From Bacteroidia bacterium (lineage in GTDB: Bacteria > Bacteroidota > Bacteroidia > B-17B0 > Aurantibacillaceae): a stretch of DNA of 64,000 bases. The position numbers were made by a program, and so were the translations under genes. Positions 17,017 to 27,186 of this stretch are shown piece after piece; the first letter of the stretch is position 1, and the number at the start of each line of letters is the position of its first letter. The notes under the pieces were generated by a model. The model was not told the DNA's origin and ran no database searches. It worked only from the letters and a program-made list of their open reading frames with translations. Location: contig JAIOZA010000001.1 of the NCBI GenBank assembly GCA_021740825.1, positions 1-64,000 of the forward strand, given 5' to 3'.

Positions 17017-19374
17017 TTAATATTTAAAGTTATAAGTAATAGCAGGAATAAAAGATCCAACAACAGAGTAGCGAACGGCCTCTGTATTTACTGGATAATC
17101 TGGATTATTTCTGAAGTAAGTAGAGAATGCATTTCGGCGATTGTAAACGTTATAAACGCTTAAAACAATAGTTTGTTTGTAACGGCGGCGATCGTTTTTC
17201 TTGAAATTATAAGTAATTCCAATATCAGCTCTATGATAAGCGGTGTTGCGATAATTATTACGTTTATTCTCTGTATTGTATGGAATTACATAGCCTTGAA
17301 CTTCAACTTTTGCAGTTGGGAAAGTTGCTGGCGTACCAGTTTGAAATACAAAATTAGCAGAGAAACTAAAACGTTTATTTAAATCATAAATCAACACTGT
17401 ATTTACATTATGCGTTCTATCGTATTTTGATAAAAACCATTCATCATTACTAATTCCTCTAACTTGACGTTCAGTTTTTGATAAAGTGTAACTTACCCAA
17501 CCATTTAATTTACCCTTTGATTTTTTTAAATATAATTCTGCACCATAGGCTCTTCCTTTACCTTGCACTAAATCTGCTTCCAAATATCTATTTAATAATA
17601 AATTAGCATTGTCCACATAATCTAATTGGTTTTGCAAATCTTTATAATAAATTTCCGCTGAGGATTCAAACATATTCTCCTTAAAATTACGGAAGTACCC
17701 TAAAGTAATTTGATCGGCAATTAAAGGCTTGATATTATTTGTAACAGGTGTATAAATATCTAAAGGCGTAGAGGCTGCTGTATTAGAAACAATGTGCAAG
17801 TATTGTGTCATTCTGTTATAACCTAATTTAATAGAGCTCTTGTCATTAATGGTGTAATTAACAGCTAATCGTGGCTCAGGAACATTGTACATTTTTATGG
17901 TTTCGCCGTTTGCAATTTTCTCTTCCTTATCTAATGGTTTACTTTCATTTGGAATTGTATCGCGATATGTATATTTGTTTCCTTTACCTATGTAATTATA
18001 AAAAGACCATCTTAAACCATATTGTAGGGTAAATCGGGTAGATAATTTTTGTTCATTGTCGAAATAGGCAGCATATTCAACACCGTATTGCTTATCTAAA
18101 CTAATATCAGACTTAGCACCATCCTGCGAGGTAATAATAGCATTTCCAGGTTTAAACGTGAACAAAATTGCCTGCGCACCAAAACGAATTGTGTTTTTAC
18201 TATTTAAATAGTATGTAAAATCAGGTTTAAAACTATAATTAATAATGTTTGATATCCATTCAAATTTTTGATTGCTACCTTCATCACCAAAACCAAGTTC
18301 ATATTTATAATTACTATAAAAGGAAGTTAAGTTCATAAATAATTTACTATTGTAAATATGATTCCAACGCAAAGTTGCTGTAGAATTACCCCAGTTAAAT
18401 TTAAATCCGGCACCAAAAACGTCACGTCCAAAATAACCGCTTGCAAAAACAGTATTTTTATCATTAATTCTCCAATTAAATTTTGCCGTTAAATCATAAA
18501 AATAAAACTTAGCATCTTTTAAATCGGGAGAACGCTTTGCTATAAATGGTTTTGCTAAAACATCAATATAACTTCTTCTACCAGCAATAATAAATGATGC
18601 TTTATCCTTTAAAATGGGAGCTTCCACCGAAACTCTCGTAAAAACGGTACCAATGCCCCCGTTTACTTCTAGTTTTTTACTGTTTCCTTCTTTCATTCTG
18701 ATATCTAAAACAGAAGAGGCTCTACCACCATATTGAGAAGGAATACCGCCTTTAATTAATTTTACGTCCTTCACTGCATCTGGATTAAAGATTGAAAAGA
18801 ATCCAAATAAATGAGAAGAATTATAAACAGGCGCTTCATCCATGAGCACTAAATTTTGATCAATGTTACCGCCACGCACATTAAAGCCGCTAGCTCCCTC
18901 TCCTACTGTTGTAACACCGGGTAATAGTTGAATGCTTTTAATAATATCAACTTCGCCCAATAAAGCAGGCATTTTCTGGATTTGTTGAATATCTAATTTT
19001 GCAACGCCCATTTCCATGCTTTTAATATTTGCATCGGCTTTTTCAGCTGAAATAACTACCTCTGCTAAATTTTTTCCTTCCTCAGGTAATTCTACGCTTA
19101 TTGTTTGGTTAGAAGTTAAATTAACAACCCTAAAAATTGATTGATAACCAATGAAAGAAAATACCACTGTATCTGTACCTTTTGGCAAGGTTAAAGAATA
19201 AAAACCGTACTCATTTGTGCTAGCTCCAATTTGAGAGTTTTTTTTATAAACCGTAACGCCAATTAAAGATTCACCATTTTTGGCATCCTTAACATACCCG
19301 CTGATGGTAAATTTTTCTTGAGAGAATGCGCTATAAAAAGTGCAAACAAAAAATAATAAAATAAGTTTCTTCAT
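17017..19374 (-). CDS. TonB-dependent receptor with carboxypeptidase-like N-terminal domain
   Basis: Outer-membrane receptor of 785 residues. After the signal peptide come a CarboxypepD_reg-like beta-sandwich (about 20-105, ISGYVKDAKNGESLIGVTVY), a TonB plug (about 125-230, with LPGVTTVGEGASGFNVRGG and the VKLIKGGIPSQYGGRASSVL strand) and a 22-strand-type barrel to the C-terminus, which ends in an aromatic residue. It lacks the long SusC-type signature and is paired with a DUF4249 lipoprotein, the usual arrangement for this receptor class. It should import a scarce ligand using the TonB-ExbBD system; the ligand is not predictable from the sequence. A minus-strand TAAGTTTG at 19402-19395 is a possible -7 promoter element. 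Confidence 0.92.
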   Translation of the reverse strand: MKKLILLFFVCTFYSAFSQEKFTISGYVKDAKNGESLIGVTVYKKNSQIGASTNEYGFYSLTLPKGTDTVVFSFIGYQSIFRVVNLTSNQTISVELPEEGKNLAEVVISAEKADANIKSMEMGVAKLDIQQIQKMPALLGEVDIIKSIQLLPGVTTVGEGASGFNVRGGNIDQNLVLMDEAPVYNSSHLFGFFSIFNPDAVKDVKLIKGGIPSQYGGRASSVLDIRMKEGNSKKLEVNGGIGTVFTRVSVEAPILKDKASFIIAGRRSYIDVLAKPFIAKRSPDLKDAKFYFYDLTAKFNWRINDKNTVFASGYFGRDVFGAGFKFNWGNSTATLRWNHIYNSKLFMNLTSFYSNYKYELGFGDEGSNQKFEWISNIINYSFKPDFTYYLNSKNTIRFGAQAILFTFKPGNAIITSQDGAKSDISLDKQYGVEYAAYFDNEQKLSTRFTLQYGLRWSFYNYIGKGNKYTYRDTIPNESKPLDKEEKIANGETIKMYNVPEPRLAVNYTINDKSSIKLGYNRMTQYLHIVSNTAASTPLDIYTPVTNNIKPLIADQITLGYFRNFKENMFESSAEIYYKDLQNQLDYVDNANLLLNRYLEADLVQGKGRAYGAELYLKKSKGKLNGWVSYTLSKTERQVRGISNDEWFLSKYDRTHNVNTVLIYDLNKRFSFSANFVFQTGTPATFPTAKVEVQGYVIPYNTENKRNNYRNTAYHRADIGITYNFKKNDRRRYKQTIVLSVYNVYNRRNAFSTYFRNNPDYPVNTEAVRYSVVGSFIPAITYNFKY

Positions 19375-19394
19375 GTTAATTAAATAGTCGGCTG

Positions 19395-19402
19395 CAAACT
19401 TA
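19395..19402 (-). promoter_or_regulatory. Candidate -7 element for the TonB receptor/DUF4249 operon
   Basis: On the minus strand this reads TAAGTTTG, fitting TAnnTTTG, about 20 nt before the receptor start codon. I see no convincing -33 element at the expected distance, so the call is weak. Confidence 0.3.
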
Positions 19403-19490
19403 GGAAACTTTTTTTAAAATTGTAGTTTCTTGAACGTTATTTCCACCACATAACTATGTAACGAATGAAACTAAAAATTGTTGTAGAAGG

Positions 19491-22400
19491 TTAATTTAAA
19501 ATCTCAACGTTTTGTTCTTGTATATAAAGCAATAGTTTTTTTACAGACGAATAACCTAAACTTAACAAAGCATGCTCATAGTCCCGCATTTGCGCATGAT
19601 ATTTTGAAGCATTTTTCTTTCCTGTTTTATAATCAATTACAATAGCATTGTTATTTTCAATTACTACCCTATCCGGTCGCAAAATCTCACCACTAGAAGT
19701 TAAAATCTCTAATTCATTTTTCACATCAACACCATTTTCAAAATAAGACGAAATAGAATTAATAGATAGCAAACTCTTAATTTCTAAAACCATTTTATCT
19801 GATTCTTCTTTAGTAATATCGCCTGCTAAAACCGCATTTAAAATAACAGATTCAATATCACCTTTTGTTTTTATTTTGGATAAAATATAATGTACTAAAA
19901 TTCCATATTCGCGCGCTTGGTTTACTTCTTCGTTTGCATTATAACTTGAGGCACCTTTTATTTTAATTACATCAGAATTTGCATTGAAACTTAATTGACT
20001 AATTTGCAATTGCTCTAATCCAATTTTACTATGTGTAGTTGTTTTTTTAGTAAGAGCGCCAAATTCTAAAATATGATTTACAGCGTCAAACTGAGATTGT
20101 TTTTCCGCAAAATCAACTAACCAAGTATGGCAATTTTTAGCACTATTCTTTTTAAGTTTTGGCGAAATAATATGTAACCGATCTACTGCTCTAGTAAAAT
20201 CAACATAAAGCATATTTAAGCTATCCAATGTTTGTTGCTGACGTTCATTTTCCGCCAATAATTTATAAACAGTAGCATCGGCTGCTTTGGTTGTATTAAT
20301 TAGCGCAACGGGTAAATCAATGCCTTCCTCATCAATATCAACCCAAATAGATTGAGCCTTCTCAATATCCCAAGCCAAAAAAGGTGTTATTACAATTGGA
20401 AACTCCAAACCTTTTGACGCATGAATGGTCATTATATTAACTGCATTAATTCCTTCAGGTATAATAACTGATGCTTTCTCGCCACGTCGTTTCCACCAAT
20501 CTAAAAATAAAGCAGTATTTGATGTATTACTTTGAAGAAATCCTAAAACTTCATCTAAGAAAAATCGCACATATTGAGGATTACTCTCATTCAATTTTAA
20601 GGTGTTGACTATTTCTAAACAGCAATCAAATAAATTAGATGCAGTTAATTTTAAAATATCGACTTTTAAATGACACTCATGCAAAATGTCAAATACCGTT
20701 TTACTTTTAAATGTATTTAACTCTCTTAAATACACAACGCACTGAGCTTCGTTACAATAATTTTTATGCCATAAATAATTTATAATAACAGAAGCTGATA
20801 CCAAATCTTTTTGATTGGAGATATATTTTAAGAACGATAAAACAACAGTTATTTCTTTTGCGTGATTTAATAATAAGGATTCTGCCGACACAACCGGAAT
20901 ATCGTTTTTAATTAAAAAATTAGCCACTGTATTTCCATTCTTGTTTTGACGAACAATTATACAGATATCACTATAGTTGTATCCATCAGCCAGGGCTTTT
21001 TGAATATAATTTAAAATTAAACGCGTGTTCACAGCCACCGTATCTTCCTCATTCAACGCAGGAAAATCGATGCTTACATAACCAAACTCATCTACCTTAT
21101 GTTCTTGTTTTTGATTTTGATATATTTTTTTTAAATCTTCATTTAAAACCGTATCGGATAAATATTCAAATAAGGCATTATTAAATTTCACAATAGTTGA
21201 TTCACTTCTGTAATTCGTATCTAAGATTCTTCCTTCAAAATTTCTAATTAACGATTCTTCTCGTTCAATTAATAAATCATTTTTATTGGCAACATTAATA
21301 TTAGGTAAATTCACAAACTGTTCCACATCTGCATTTCGCCAACGATAAATAGATTGCTTGCCATCTCCCACAATTAAATTTAAGTTTGCATTTCCTAAAG
21401 AGTTATCAATTAATGGCAACATATTTTGCCATTGCATAGAAGAAGTATCTTGAAACTCATCTAATAGAAAATGTTTGTATTTATCTCCTAAACGTTCAAA
21501 TATAAATGGTGTAGGTTCGTTATTTACGACCTCAGAAATGCACTCATTAAATTCAGAAATAAATAAAATATTTTCATCTTCTTTATATTGATTAGTGAGT
21601 TTAGCTAATTCATTTACTAAACCCATCGCATAAATATTTTTGTAAATTAAACTAAAGGCATTATAGCGTTGCTCATTTGCTTGTAAATAAATTAATACGT
21701 CTTTGGCAATTTTCTCTAACTCAAACTTTATACCATCAATAGCAGATTTTTCATCAACACTTGCTTTACTACTATACCATTTATCGCCATCTAATGTTTT
21801 AACTACGTTTGCTCCAAACAACTCACTTTCTGAAGTAGCTTTTAAAGTGGATAATTTTACAAAAAAATTATAAATACCAGCTCCGGCGCTAGCAAAAGCA
21901 TTAGCTGTCAATTGCTTTTCATTAATTAATTTTAACGCATTTTCTCCGTGAGATTTTAAAAAATCTTCATGTGCTTTAGTAGCTGATTTTAATTGTTTTT
22001 TAATCACCTCAAAATCAGAAATTGTAAATTTATTTAATTGATTAATTAAATCTCCAATTCCTTCTTTATTAATTTCCTTAATAAAATCAATTAACGTTTG
22101 CTCTGGATCCCAATTTTTATTATCTTCAACTTGAGCCAATGAAAACTGAACTAAATAATCAGTAATTAATTTATCCTTCCCTAAATTATTAATAAGTGAA
22201 GCAATTACTTTCCTAAATACAGCATCAGAGTCTGTTTCAATTTGAAAATTGATAGGCAGTTTTAAATCTAATGCAAAGGTTCTAATAATACGATGCGTAA
22301 AACTATCAATGGTTCCTATAGAAAAATCGGAATAATTATGTAAAACACGCGTCAATACAGTTTCCGCTCTTGATTTCAACTCTAATTGCGAAATTTTTAA

Positions 22401-22655
22401 CTCTTCTGAAATCAACGAACTAAGCATCTGATTAGATTCTAAACTTAGTTCTTTAAGTGCTTTTATAATGCGCCACTTCATTTCTGCAGCAGCTTTATTG
22501 GTAAATGTAATTGCTAAAATGCCTTTGTAAGCTTTTTCGAGAGCATGCTTATTGACTAACGCTAATTTTAAATACTCCTTAACCAAAGTAAAGGTTTTAC
22601 CGCTACCAGCAGAAGATTTATAGACAATAAAATTATTTGGGGAAACAGCTAACAT
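19491..22655 (-). CDS. UvrD-family helicase/nuclease, AddA/RecB-like
   Basis: Protein of 1054 residues with superfamily 1A helicase motifs: Walker A SSAGSGKTFTLV at about residues 15-26, motif Ia ITFTNKAAAEMK, motif II region LLDEFQDTSSMQW, motif III IVGDGKQSIYRWRNAD, motif V MTIHASKGLEFP and motif VI MLYVDFTRAVDRLH. The C-terminus carries a PD-(D/E)XK nuclease domain (RPDRVVIENN ... VIDYKTGKK). This is the layout of AddA/RecB subunits that process double-strand breaks for recombination. An AddB-type partner is normally next to it in Bacteroidota; the neighbours here are unrelated, so the partner must be elsewhere or absent. All helicase and nuclease motifs look intact. Confidence 0.9.
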   Translation of the reverse strand: MLAVSPNNFIVYKSSAGSGKTFTLVKEYLKLALVNKHALEKAYKGILAITFTNKAAAEMKWRIIKALKELSLESNQMLSSLISEELKISQLELKSRAETVLTRVLHNYSDFSIGTIDSFTHRIIRTFALDLKLPINFQIETDSDAVFRKVIASLINNLGKDKLITDYLVQFSLAQVEDNKNWDPEQTLIDFIKEINKEGIGDLINQLNKFTISDFEVIKKQLKSATKAHEDFLKSHGENALKLINEKQLTANAFASAGAGIYNFFVKLSTLKATSESELFGANVVKTLDGDKWYSSKASVDEKSAIDGIKFELEKIAKDVLIYLQANEQRYNAFSLIYKNIYAMGLVNELAKLTNQYKEDENILFISEFNECISEVVNNEPTPFIFERLGDKYKHFLLDEFQDTSSMQWQNMLPLIDNSLGNANLNLIVGDGKQSIYRWRNADVEQFVNLPNINVANKNDLLIEREESLIRNFEGRILDTNYRSESTIVKFNNALFEYLSDTVLNEDLKKIYQNQKQEHKVDEFGYVSIDFPALNEEDTVAVNTRLILNYIQKALADGYNYSDICIIVRQNKNGNTVANFLIKNDIPVVSAESLLLNHAKEITVVLSFLKYISNQKDLVSASVIINYLWHKNYCNEAQCVVYLRELNTFKSKTVFDILHECHLKVDILKLTASNLFDCCLEIVNTLKLNESNPQYVRFFLDEVLGFLQSNTSNTALFLDWWKRRGEKASVIIPEGINAVNIMTIHASKGLEFPIVITPFLAWDIEKAQSIWVDIDEEGIDLPVALINTTKAADATVYKLLAENERQQQTLDSLNMLYVDFTRAVDRLHIISPKLKKNSAKNCHTWLVDFAEKQSQFDAVNHILEFGALTKKTTTHSKIGLEQLQISQLSFNANSDVIKIKGASSYNANEEVNQAREYGILVHYILSKIKTKGDIESVILNAVLAGDITKEESDKMVLEIKSLLSINSISSYFENGVDVKNELEILTSSGEILRPDRVVIENNNAIVIDYKTGKKNASKYHAQMRDYEHALLSLGYSSVKKLLLYIQEQNVEILN

Positions 22656-22761
22656 ACAAATCGAAGGTAACTATATTAAAATAAAAAGCATAAAATAATC
22701 TAAAACTAAATCTATTTATAGACTATTTCCTTATTTTGTAACGTAATTAATAAATCAACTC

Positions 22762-23223
22762 ATGTCAATTAAAATGAAAATTATAGGCCTAATGATGGTG
22801 TTTTCTTTACTATTATTCTCTTGCAAACCATTTCAAGAAATTACAGTGACAGATGTGGAAGGATTTTATGTGAATAAATTGTCAACAAGCACACTCGATG
22901 CTGAAATTAAATTAAAGATTAACAATCCTAATAAAGCAGGATTTTCAATCTACCCTTCTGAATTTGAGATTGTTTTTAGTGGAATTCGCTTAGGAAAAGC
23001 AAAACTCAACAAGAGAGTGCATCTTGACGCAAATGCAGAAAAGGTATATTCATTTCAACTAAATAAAAATCTAGCAGATTTAAATCCATTTGATGCATTA
23101 AAACTTTTGAACTTAGATAATTTAGGTAAAATAGAAATAACCGGCGATTTAAAAGTTGGTAAATTTTACTTAAAGAAAAATTATCCTATTAACTACAACC
23201 AGAAAGTAAATTTATTCAGATAA
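22762..23223 (+). CDS. LEA type 2 family lipoprotein
   Basis: Small lipoprotein of 153 residues. A signal peptide ends in a lipobox (LLLFSCKP). A single LEA14-like / Water Stress and Hypersensitive-response (WHy) beta-sandwich follows, with the block LKINNPNKAGFSIYPSEFEI around residues 50-70. In bacteria these proteins are periplasm-facing lipoproteins of uncertain function, sometimes linked with envelope stress. The gene is divergent from the AddA-like gene and convergent with hemH, so it is probably its own transcription unit. Confidence 0.8.
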   Translation: MSIKMKIIGLMMVFSLLLFSCKPFQEITVTDVEGFYVNKLSTSTLDAEIKLKINNPNKAGFSIYPSEFEIVFSGIRLGKAKLNKRVHLDANAEKVYSFQLNKNLADLNPFDALKLLNLDNLGKIEITGDLKVGKFYLKKNYPINYNQKVNLFR

Positions 23224-23305
23224 CTATTTGTCGACTTTTTAATGTCGATATTTTCTAATTACCAATATTAAAAAGTAAATATTCGGAATTTTACTTAAAG
23301 AAAGA

Positions 23306-24319
23306 TTAATCTAAAGCTATCTTCTTAACTGTCTCTATCCAATCATCTCCGCTATTTAAACTCTCTACTAATTGTATTTTGTGGCCACCATGTTTTTCAA
23401 AAATTTCTTGATATTCAGTTCCAATTTCATAAATAGTCTCTAGGCAATCAGCTGTAAATGCAGGCGAGAATACCAATAAGTTTTTAGCACCTTTATTTGC
23501 CAATTCTTCAACTACTTTGTCACTAAAAGGCGTTAACCATTTATTATCTAATCTACTTTGAAAACTCAAGGTGTATTTCCCTTCCGGAATATTTAATTTT
23601 TCTACCACCGCTTTTGTAGTTTGGTAACAAGCGGCCTTGTAGCAGTAGTAATTAGTTTCAGTGAATTCTTCTTCGCAGTGATGATCCTTACATAAATAAC
23701 CATCCTCATAAACTTTATCTACTTGTCTTTCTGGCAAACCATGGTAACTAAAAATAACATGGTCATACTTGGTAATGTCATGCTCTTTGCCTCTATTTAC
23801 AATACAGTTAAGGTAATCAGTATTATCAAAATATTGACTAATAATTTTTAATTCGGGTATAACCCACCATTTGCTTACAATACGCATAAACTCTTGTAAA
23901 GCACTGCCCGTGCTACTTGATGCGTATTGAGGGAATAAAGGAAATACAATAATTTTATGATAGCCTTCTTTTTTCATTCGTTCCAAAACGCTTTCCATAC
24001 TTGGACTTTGATAACGCATGGCCATTTCTACTTTTATATCTTCACCAACAGATGCCTGTAATTTTTTTTGTAAATCTAGTGTGTGTCTTAATAAAGGTGA
24101 ACCCGTTTTTTCGTCCCAAATAGCCTTGTATAATTTAGATGAATTACCTGATCTAAAAGGAACAATAATGCCGTTTACTAATATTTTTCTCAATAACCAT
24201 GGAATATCAATCACACGAGCGTCATTTAAAAATTGAGTTAAGTATTTTCGTACATCCGATTTTTTAGGGCTGTCGGGGGTCCCTAAATTTAATAGCAATA
24301 TGGCTGTTTTATGTTTCAT
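23306..24319 (-). CDS. hemH: Ferrochelatase
   Basis: Protein of 337 residues that inserts Fe(II) into protoporphyrin IX (or coproporphyrin III in some lineages) in heme synthesis. Motifs include LLLNLGTPDSP near the N-terminus, the catalytic histidine in FSYHGLPERQ (about residue 192), SFQSRLDNKWLTP (about 253) and the downstream FSPAFTADCLETIYEIG with the conserved His-to-Glu pocket region. The Phe/Leu-rich N-terminal part is typical of Bacteroidota enzymes. It is monocistronic on the minus strand. Minus-strand TAAATTTG at 24377-24370 may be a -7 element, and a degenerate repeat lies further upstream. Confidence 0.97.
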   Translation of the reverse strand: MKHKTAILLLNLGTPDSPKKSDVRKYLTQFLNDARVIDIPWLLRKILVNGIIVPFRSGNSSKLYKAIWDEKTGSPLLRHTLDLQKKLQASVGEDIKVEMAMRYQSPSMESVLERMKKEGYHKIIVFPLFPQYASSSTGSALQEFMRIVSKWWVIPELKIISQYFDNTDYLNCIVNRGKEHDITKYDHVIFSYHGLPERQVDKVYEDGYLCKDHHCEEEFTETNYYCYKAACYQTTKAVVEKLNIPEGKYTLSFQSRLDNKWLTPFSDKVVEELANKGAKNLLVFSPAFTADCLETIYEIGTEYQEIFEKHGGHKIQLVESLNSGDDWIETVKKIALD

Positions 24320-24419
24320 AAGTAGATATTATTGTTTTTTAAGGTCATATGGTATAGCCATGTTATCTTCAAATTTACATGGGCTTTAGGCAACATGACT
24401 ATTTCATAGTATTTGGCAA

Positions 24420-24562
24420 TTAACCGCAAAGACCGCAAAGTTATTTTTTTTAGGAGAGTTCGCAAATAAGTAACAAAGATTATTTACTATTGTTTGTTTT
24501 ATGCCCTACGTGGATTAAACTCTCCGTTCTTTGCGACTTTTCTCTGCTTCTTTGTAGTTAAA
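24420..24562. repeat. Degenerate inverted repeat of the TTAACCGCAAAG type
   Basis: Left arm TTAACCGCAAAGACCGCAAA (24420 onward) and an imperfect reverse-complement right arm around 24530-24562 (CTTTGCGAC ... CTTTGTAGTTAA). A nested pair, GGAGAGTT (24453-24460) and AACTCTCC (24518-24525), reinforces the symmetry. The interior of about 90 bp has no reading frame of note. This accounts for most of the hemH-dxr divergent intergenic region. Confidence 0.55.
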
Positions 24563-24608
24563 AGAATATTTCCATAATCCTAAAATTTTCCCCACTTTTA
24601 CAAGCTAA

Positions 24609-25790
24609 ATGAATCAACCACAAAATACAGAAAATGCTCCAAAACGTATTGCTATAATGGGCAGCACCGGAAGCATTGGTACCCAAGCTTTAGAAGTTAT
24701 TAAGGAGAATCCTAAACATTTTGAAGTGGAAGTTTTAGTTGCAAACGGAAATGCAGATTTACTAATCAAGCAAGCGATTGAATTTAAACCCAATGCAGTT
24801 GTTATTGGTGATGAAACTAAATACCAAGCTGTAAAAGACGCTTTATTTTCTCATGATATTAAGGTTTTTGCTGGTGCAAAATCTATTGAGCAAATTGTAG
24901 AAATGGAAACTATTGATACAGTTTTAGCAGCTATTGTAGGTTATGCTGGATTAGCTTCAACTATTAATGCCATTAAACATAAAAAAACAATCGCACTTGC
25001 CAATAAAGAAACTTTAGTAGTGGCAGGTGATATTGTTACAAAGCTAGCGTATGAAAATGCTGTAAATTTATATCCGGTAGATTCGGAACATTCGGCTATT
25101 TTTCAGTGCTTAGTGGGCGAATTTGATAATGAAATTGAAAAAATATATTTAACGGCGTCAGGCGGACCATTTAGAGGAAAAGACAGGGCATTTTTAGCAA
25201 ATGTAACAAAAGCACAAGCTTTAAAACACCCAAATTGGGTTATGGGCGCAAAAATCACGATTGATTCTGCAAGTTTAATGAATAAAGGTTTAGAAGTTAT
25301 TGAAGCTAAATGGTTATTTAATTTAAAGTCAGAGCAAATTGACGTGATTGTTCATCCTCAAAGTATTGTGCACAGTATTGCGCAGTTTACAGATGGTAGC
25401 ATGAAAGCTCAATTAGGTTTACCTGATATGAAATTACCTATACATTATGCGTTTTCATATCCTCAGCGTATAAAAACAAATTTTCCTCGTTTTGATTTTT
25501 TTAACTATCCACAACTCACTTTTGAGAAGCCTGATTTAGAAACCTTTACTAACTTAGCGCTAGCTTTTAAAGCAATGGAAAAAGGTGGTAATATGCCTTG
25601 TGTTTTAAACGCAGCTAACGAAATTGTGGTTCAAGCTTTTTTAGAAGATAAGATTGGCTTTTTACAAATGAGTGATGTGATAGCTAAGGCACTAGATAAA
25701 ATGCCACTCATTAAAACGCCTACTATAGATGATTATATGCAATGTGACAAAGAAACACGATTACTAACAACCGAATTAATTAAAAAATAA
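24609..25790 (+). CDS. dxr: 1-deoxy-D-xylulose-5-phosphate reductoisomerase
   Basis: Enzyme of 393 residues that converts DXP to MEP with NADPH, the committed step of the non-mevalonate isoprenoid pathway. The NADPH-binding motif IMGSTGSIGTQALEVI starts at about residue 16, followed by ALANKETLVVAG (about 129) and the metal/substrate motif PVDSEHSAIFQCL (about 158). The flexible loop with the catalytic Trp/His region lies at KHPNWVMGAKITIDSASLMNKGLE (about 209). It is encoded 2 bp upstream of rseP, the same order seen in many Bacteroidota and other bacteria, so the two are cotranscribed. Confidence 0.98.
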   Translation: MNQPQNTENAPKRIAIMGSTGSIGTQALEVIKENPKHFEVEVLVANGNADLLIKQAIEFKPNAVVIGDETKYQAVKDALFSHDIKVFAGAKSIEQIVEMETIDTVLAAIVGYAGLASTINAIKHKKTIALANKETLVVAGDIVTKLAYENAVNLYPVDSEHSAIFQCLVGEFDNEIEKIYLTASGGPFRGKDRAFLANVTKAQALKHPNWVMGAKITIDSASLMNKGLEVIEAKWLFNLKSEQIDVIVHPQSIVHSIAQFTDGSMKAQLGLPDMKLPIHYAFSYPQRIKTNFPRFDFFNYPQLTFEKPDLETFTNLALAFKAMEKGGNMPCVLNAANEIVVQAFLEDKIGFLQMSDVIAKALDKMPLIKTPTIDDYMQCDKETRLLTTELIKK

Positions 25791-25792
25791 CT

Positions 25793-27157
25793 ATGGGTAC
25801 TTTTATTAATATAGCACAATTTATTACCAGTTTAGGCTTACTTATTTTGTTGCACGAATTTGGACATTTTATTACAGCGCGCATGTTTAAAATACGAGTG
25901 GATAAATTTTATATGTTCTTCGATTTTTTATTTCCATTACCAGGAGTTTTAAATTTTTCTTTATTTAAAAAGAAAATTGGCGATACTGAATATGGCATTG
26001 GTTGGTTTCCGATGGGTGGTTATGTGCAAATTGCAGGTATGATTGACGAAAGTTTAGATACGGAACAAATGAATAAACCAGCTGAGCCATGGGAGTTTAG
26101 AGCCCATCCAGCTTGGCAACGCTTAATAGTAATGCTTGGTGGTATTATTGTAAATGTGTTATTAGCGTTTTTAATTTATGCGATGATTTTATTTACATGG
26201 GGCGAGAAAAAAATACCGATGACTCAATTAAAAGACGGAATTGCTTGCACCGATTCATTAGGAACTTCGGTTGGTTTTAAAACGGGAGATAAAATTCTTT
26301 CGGTTGATAATAAACCTATTGTTTATTTTGATGATTTAAGAATTGAAATTTTATTAGGACACACCGTTCAAATAGACAGAGCAGGAGAGAAAATTGAATT
26401 AAACTTACCTAAAGATTTTGTTGATCAAATTGCCAAGACTGAAAACTTCGGATTTATTACAAGTCGTGTACCGACCTATTTTATTGGCTATGCAGATTCT
26501 TCCCTTAATAAAAATGCTGGATTGCTTATGGGAGATAAAGTTATTGGGTTAAATGACAGCATAAAAATTACTTATTTTGATGAATTAACTAATGTGCTTC
26601 AGCTTCACAAAAATGAAAATGCTTCCTTAAATATTTTGAGAAAAGGTGAAGCAGTAAATATTCCTGTTAAAATTAGTTCAATAGGAAAACTAGAAATTCA
26701 TTTTGCAAATAAGTATGATGATATTGAAGCTTTTGGTGGAATATCTTACGAAAGAAAAAAATACGGCTTCTTTGAATCTTTCCCTGCGGGCGTTGCTATG
26801 ACATTTGATAAATTAGATTTTTATGTTCGTCAGTTTAAAATGATTTTTACCCCAAGTACGGGTGGCTACAAACACATTGGTGGTTTTAAATCAATGGCTA
26901 AAATGTTTGGTGAAGAATGGATTTGGGAAGACTTTTGGACTCGTACAGCTTTCTTGTCAGTAGTATTAGCATTTATGAATTTATTACCAATACCAGCTTT
27001 AGATGGTGGACACGTAGTGTTTACATTATATGAAATGATAACTCGCAGAGCACCAAGCGTAAAAGTATTAACCTATGCTCAATATGTTGGAATGGGAATG
27101 TTGTTATTTTTAATGTTGTACGCCAACTTAAACGATTTTTTGCATTTTTTTAAGTAA
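25793..27157 (+). CDS. rseP: RIP metalloprotease RseP (site-2 protease)
   Basis: Intramembrane zinc protease of 454 residues. The zinc motif HEFGH is at residues 21-25 in the first membrane helix. A membrane helix near 115-135, two PDZ-like segments (about 140-330) and a C-terminal helix pair with the second metal-site motif NLLPIPALDGGH (about 400) complete the M50B layout. In bacteria it cleaves anti-sigma factors and leftover signal peptides in the inner membrane. It follows dxr by 2 bp and is followed by an exported protein of unknown function at about 30 bp, probably in the same transcript. Confidence 0.96.
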   Translation: MGTFINIAQFITSLGLLILLHEFGHFITARMFKIRVDKFYMFFDFLFPLPGVLNFSLFKKKIGDTEYGIGWFPMGGYVQIAGMIDESLDTEQMNKPAEPWEFRAHPAWQRLIVMLGGIIVNVLLAFLIYAMILFTWGEKKIPMTQLKDGIACTDSLGTSVGFKTGDKILSVDNKPIVYFDDLRIEILLGHTVQIDRAGEKIELNLPKDFVDQIAKTENFGFITSRVPTYFIGYADSSLNKNAGLLMGDKVIGLNDSIKITYFDELTNVLQLHKNENASLNILRKGEAVNIPVKISSIGKLEIHFANKYDDIEAFGGISYERKKYGFFESFPAGVAMTFDKLDFYVRQFKMIFTPSTGGYKHIGGFKSMAKMFGEEWIWEDFWTRTAFLSVVLAFMNLLPIPALDGGHVVFTLYEMITRRAPSVKVLTYAQYVGMGMLLFLMLYANLNDFLHFFK

Positions 27158-27186
27158 CTTACAGTAATAACTACATTATAGTTTAG

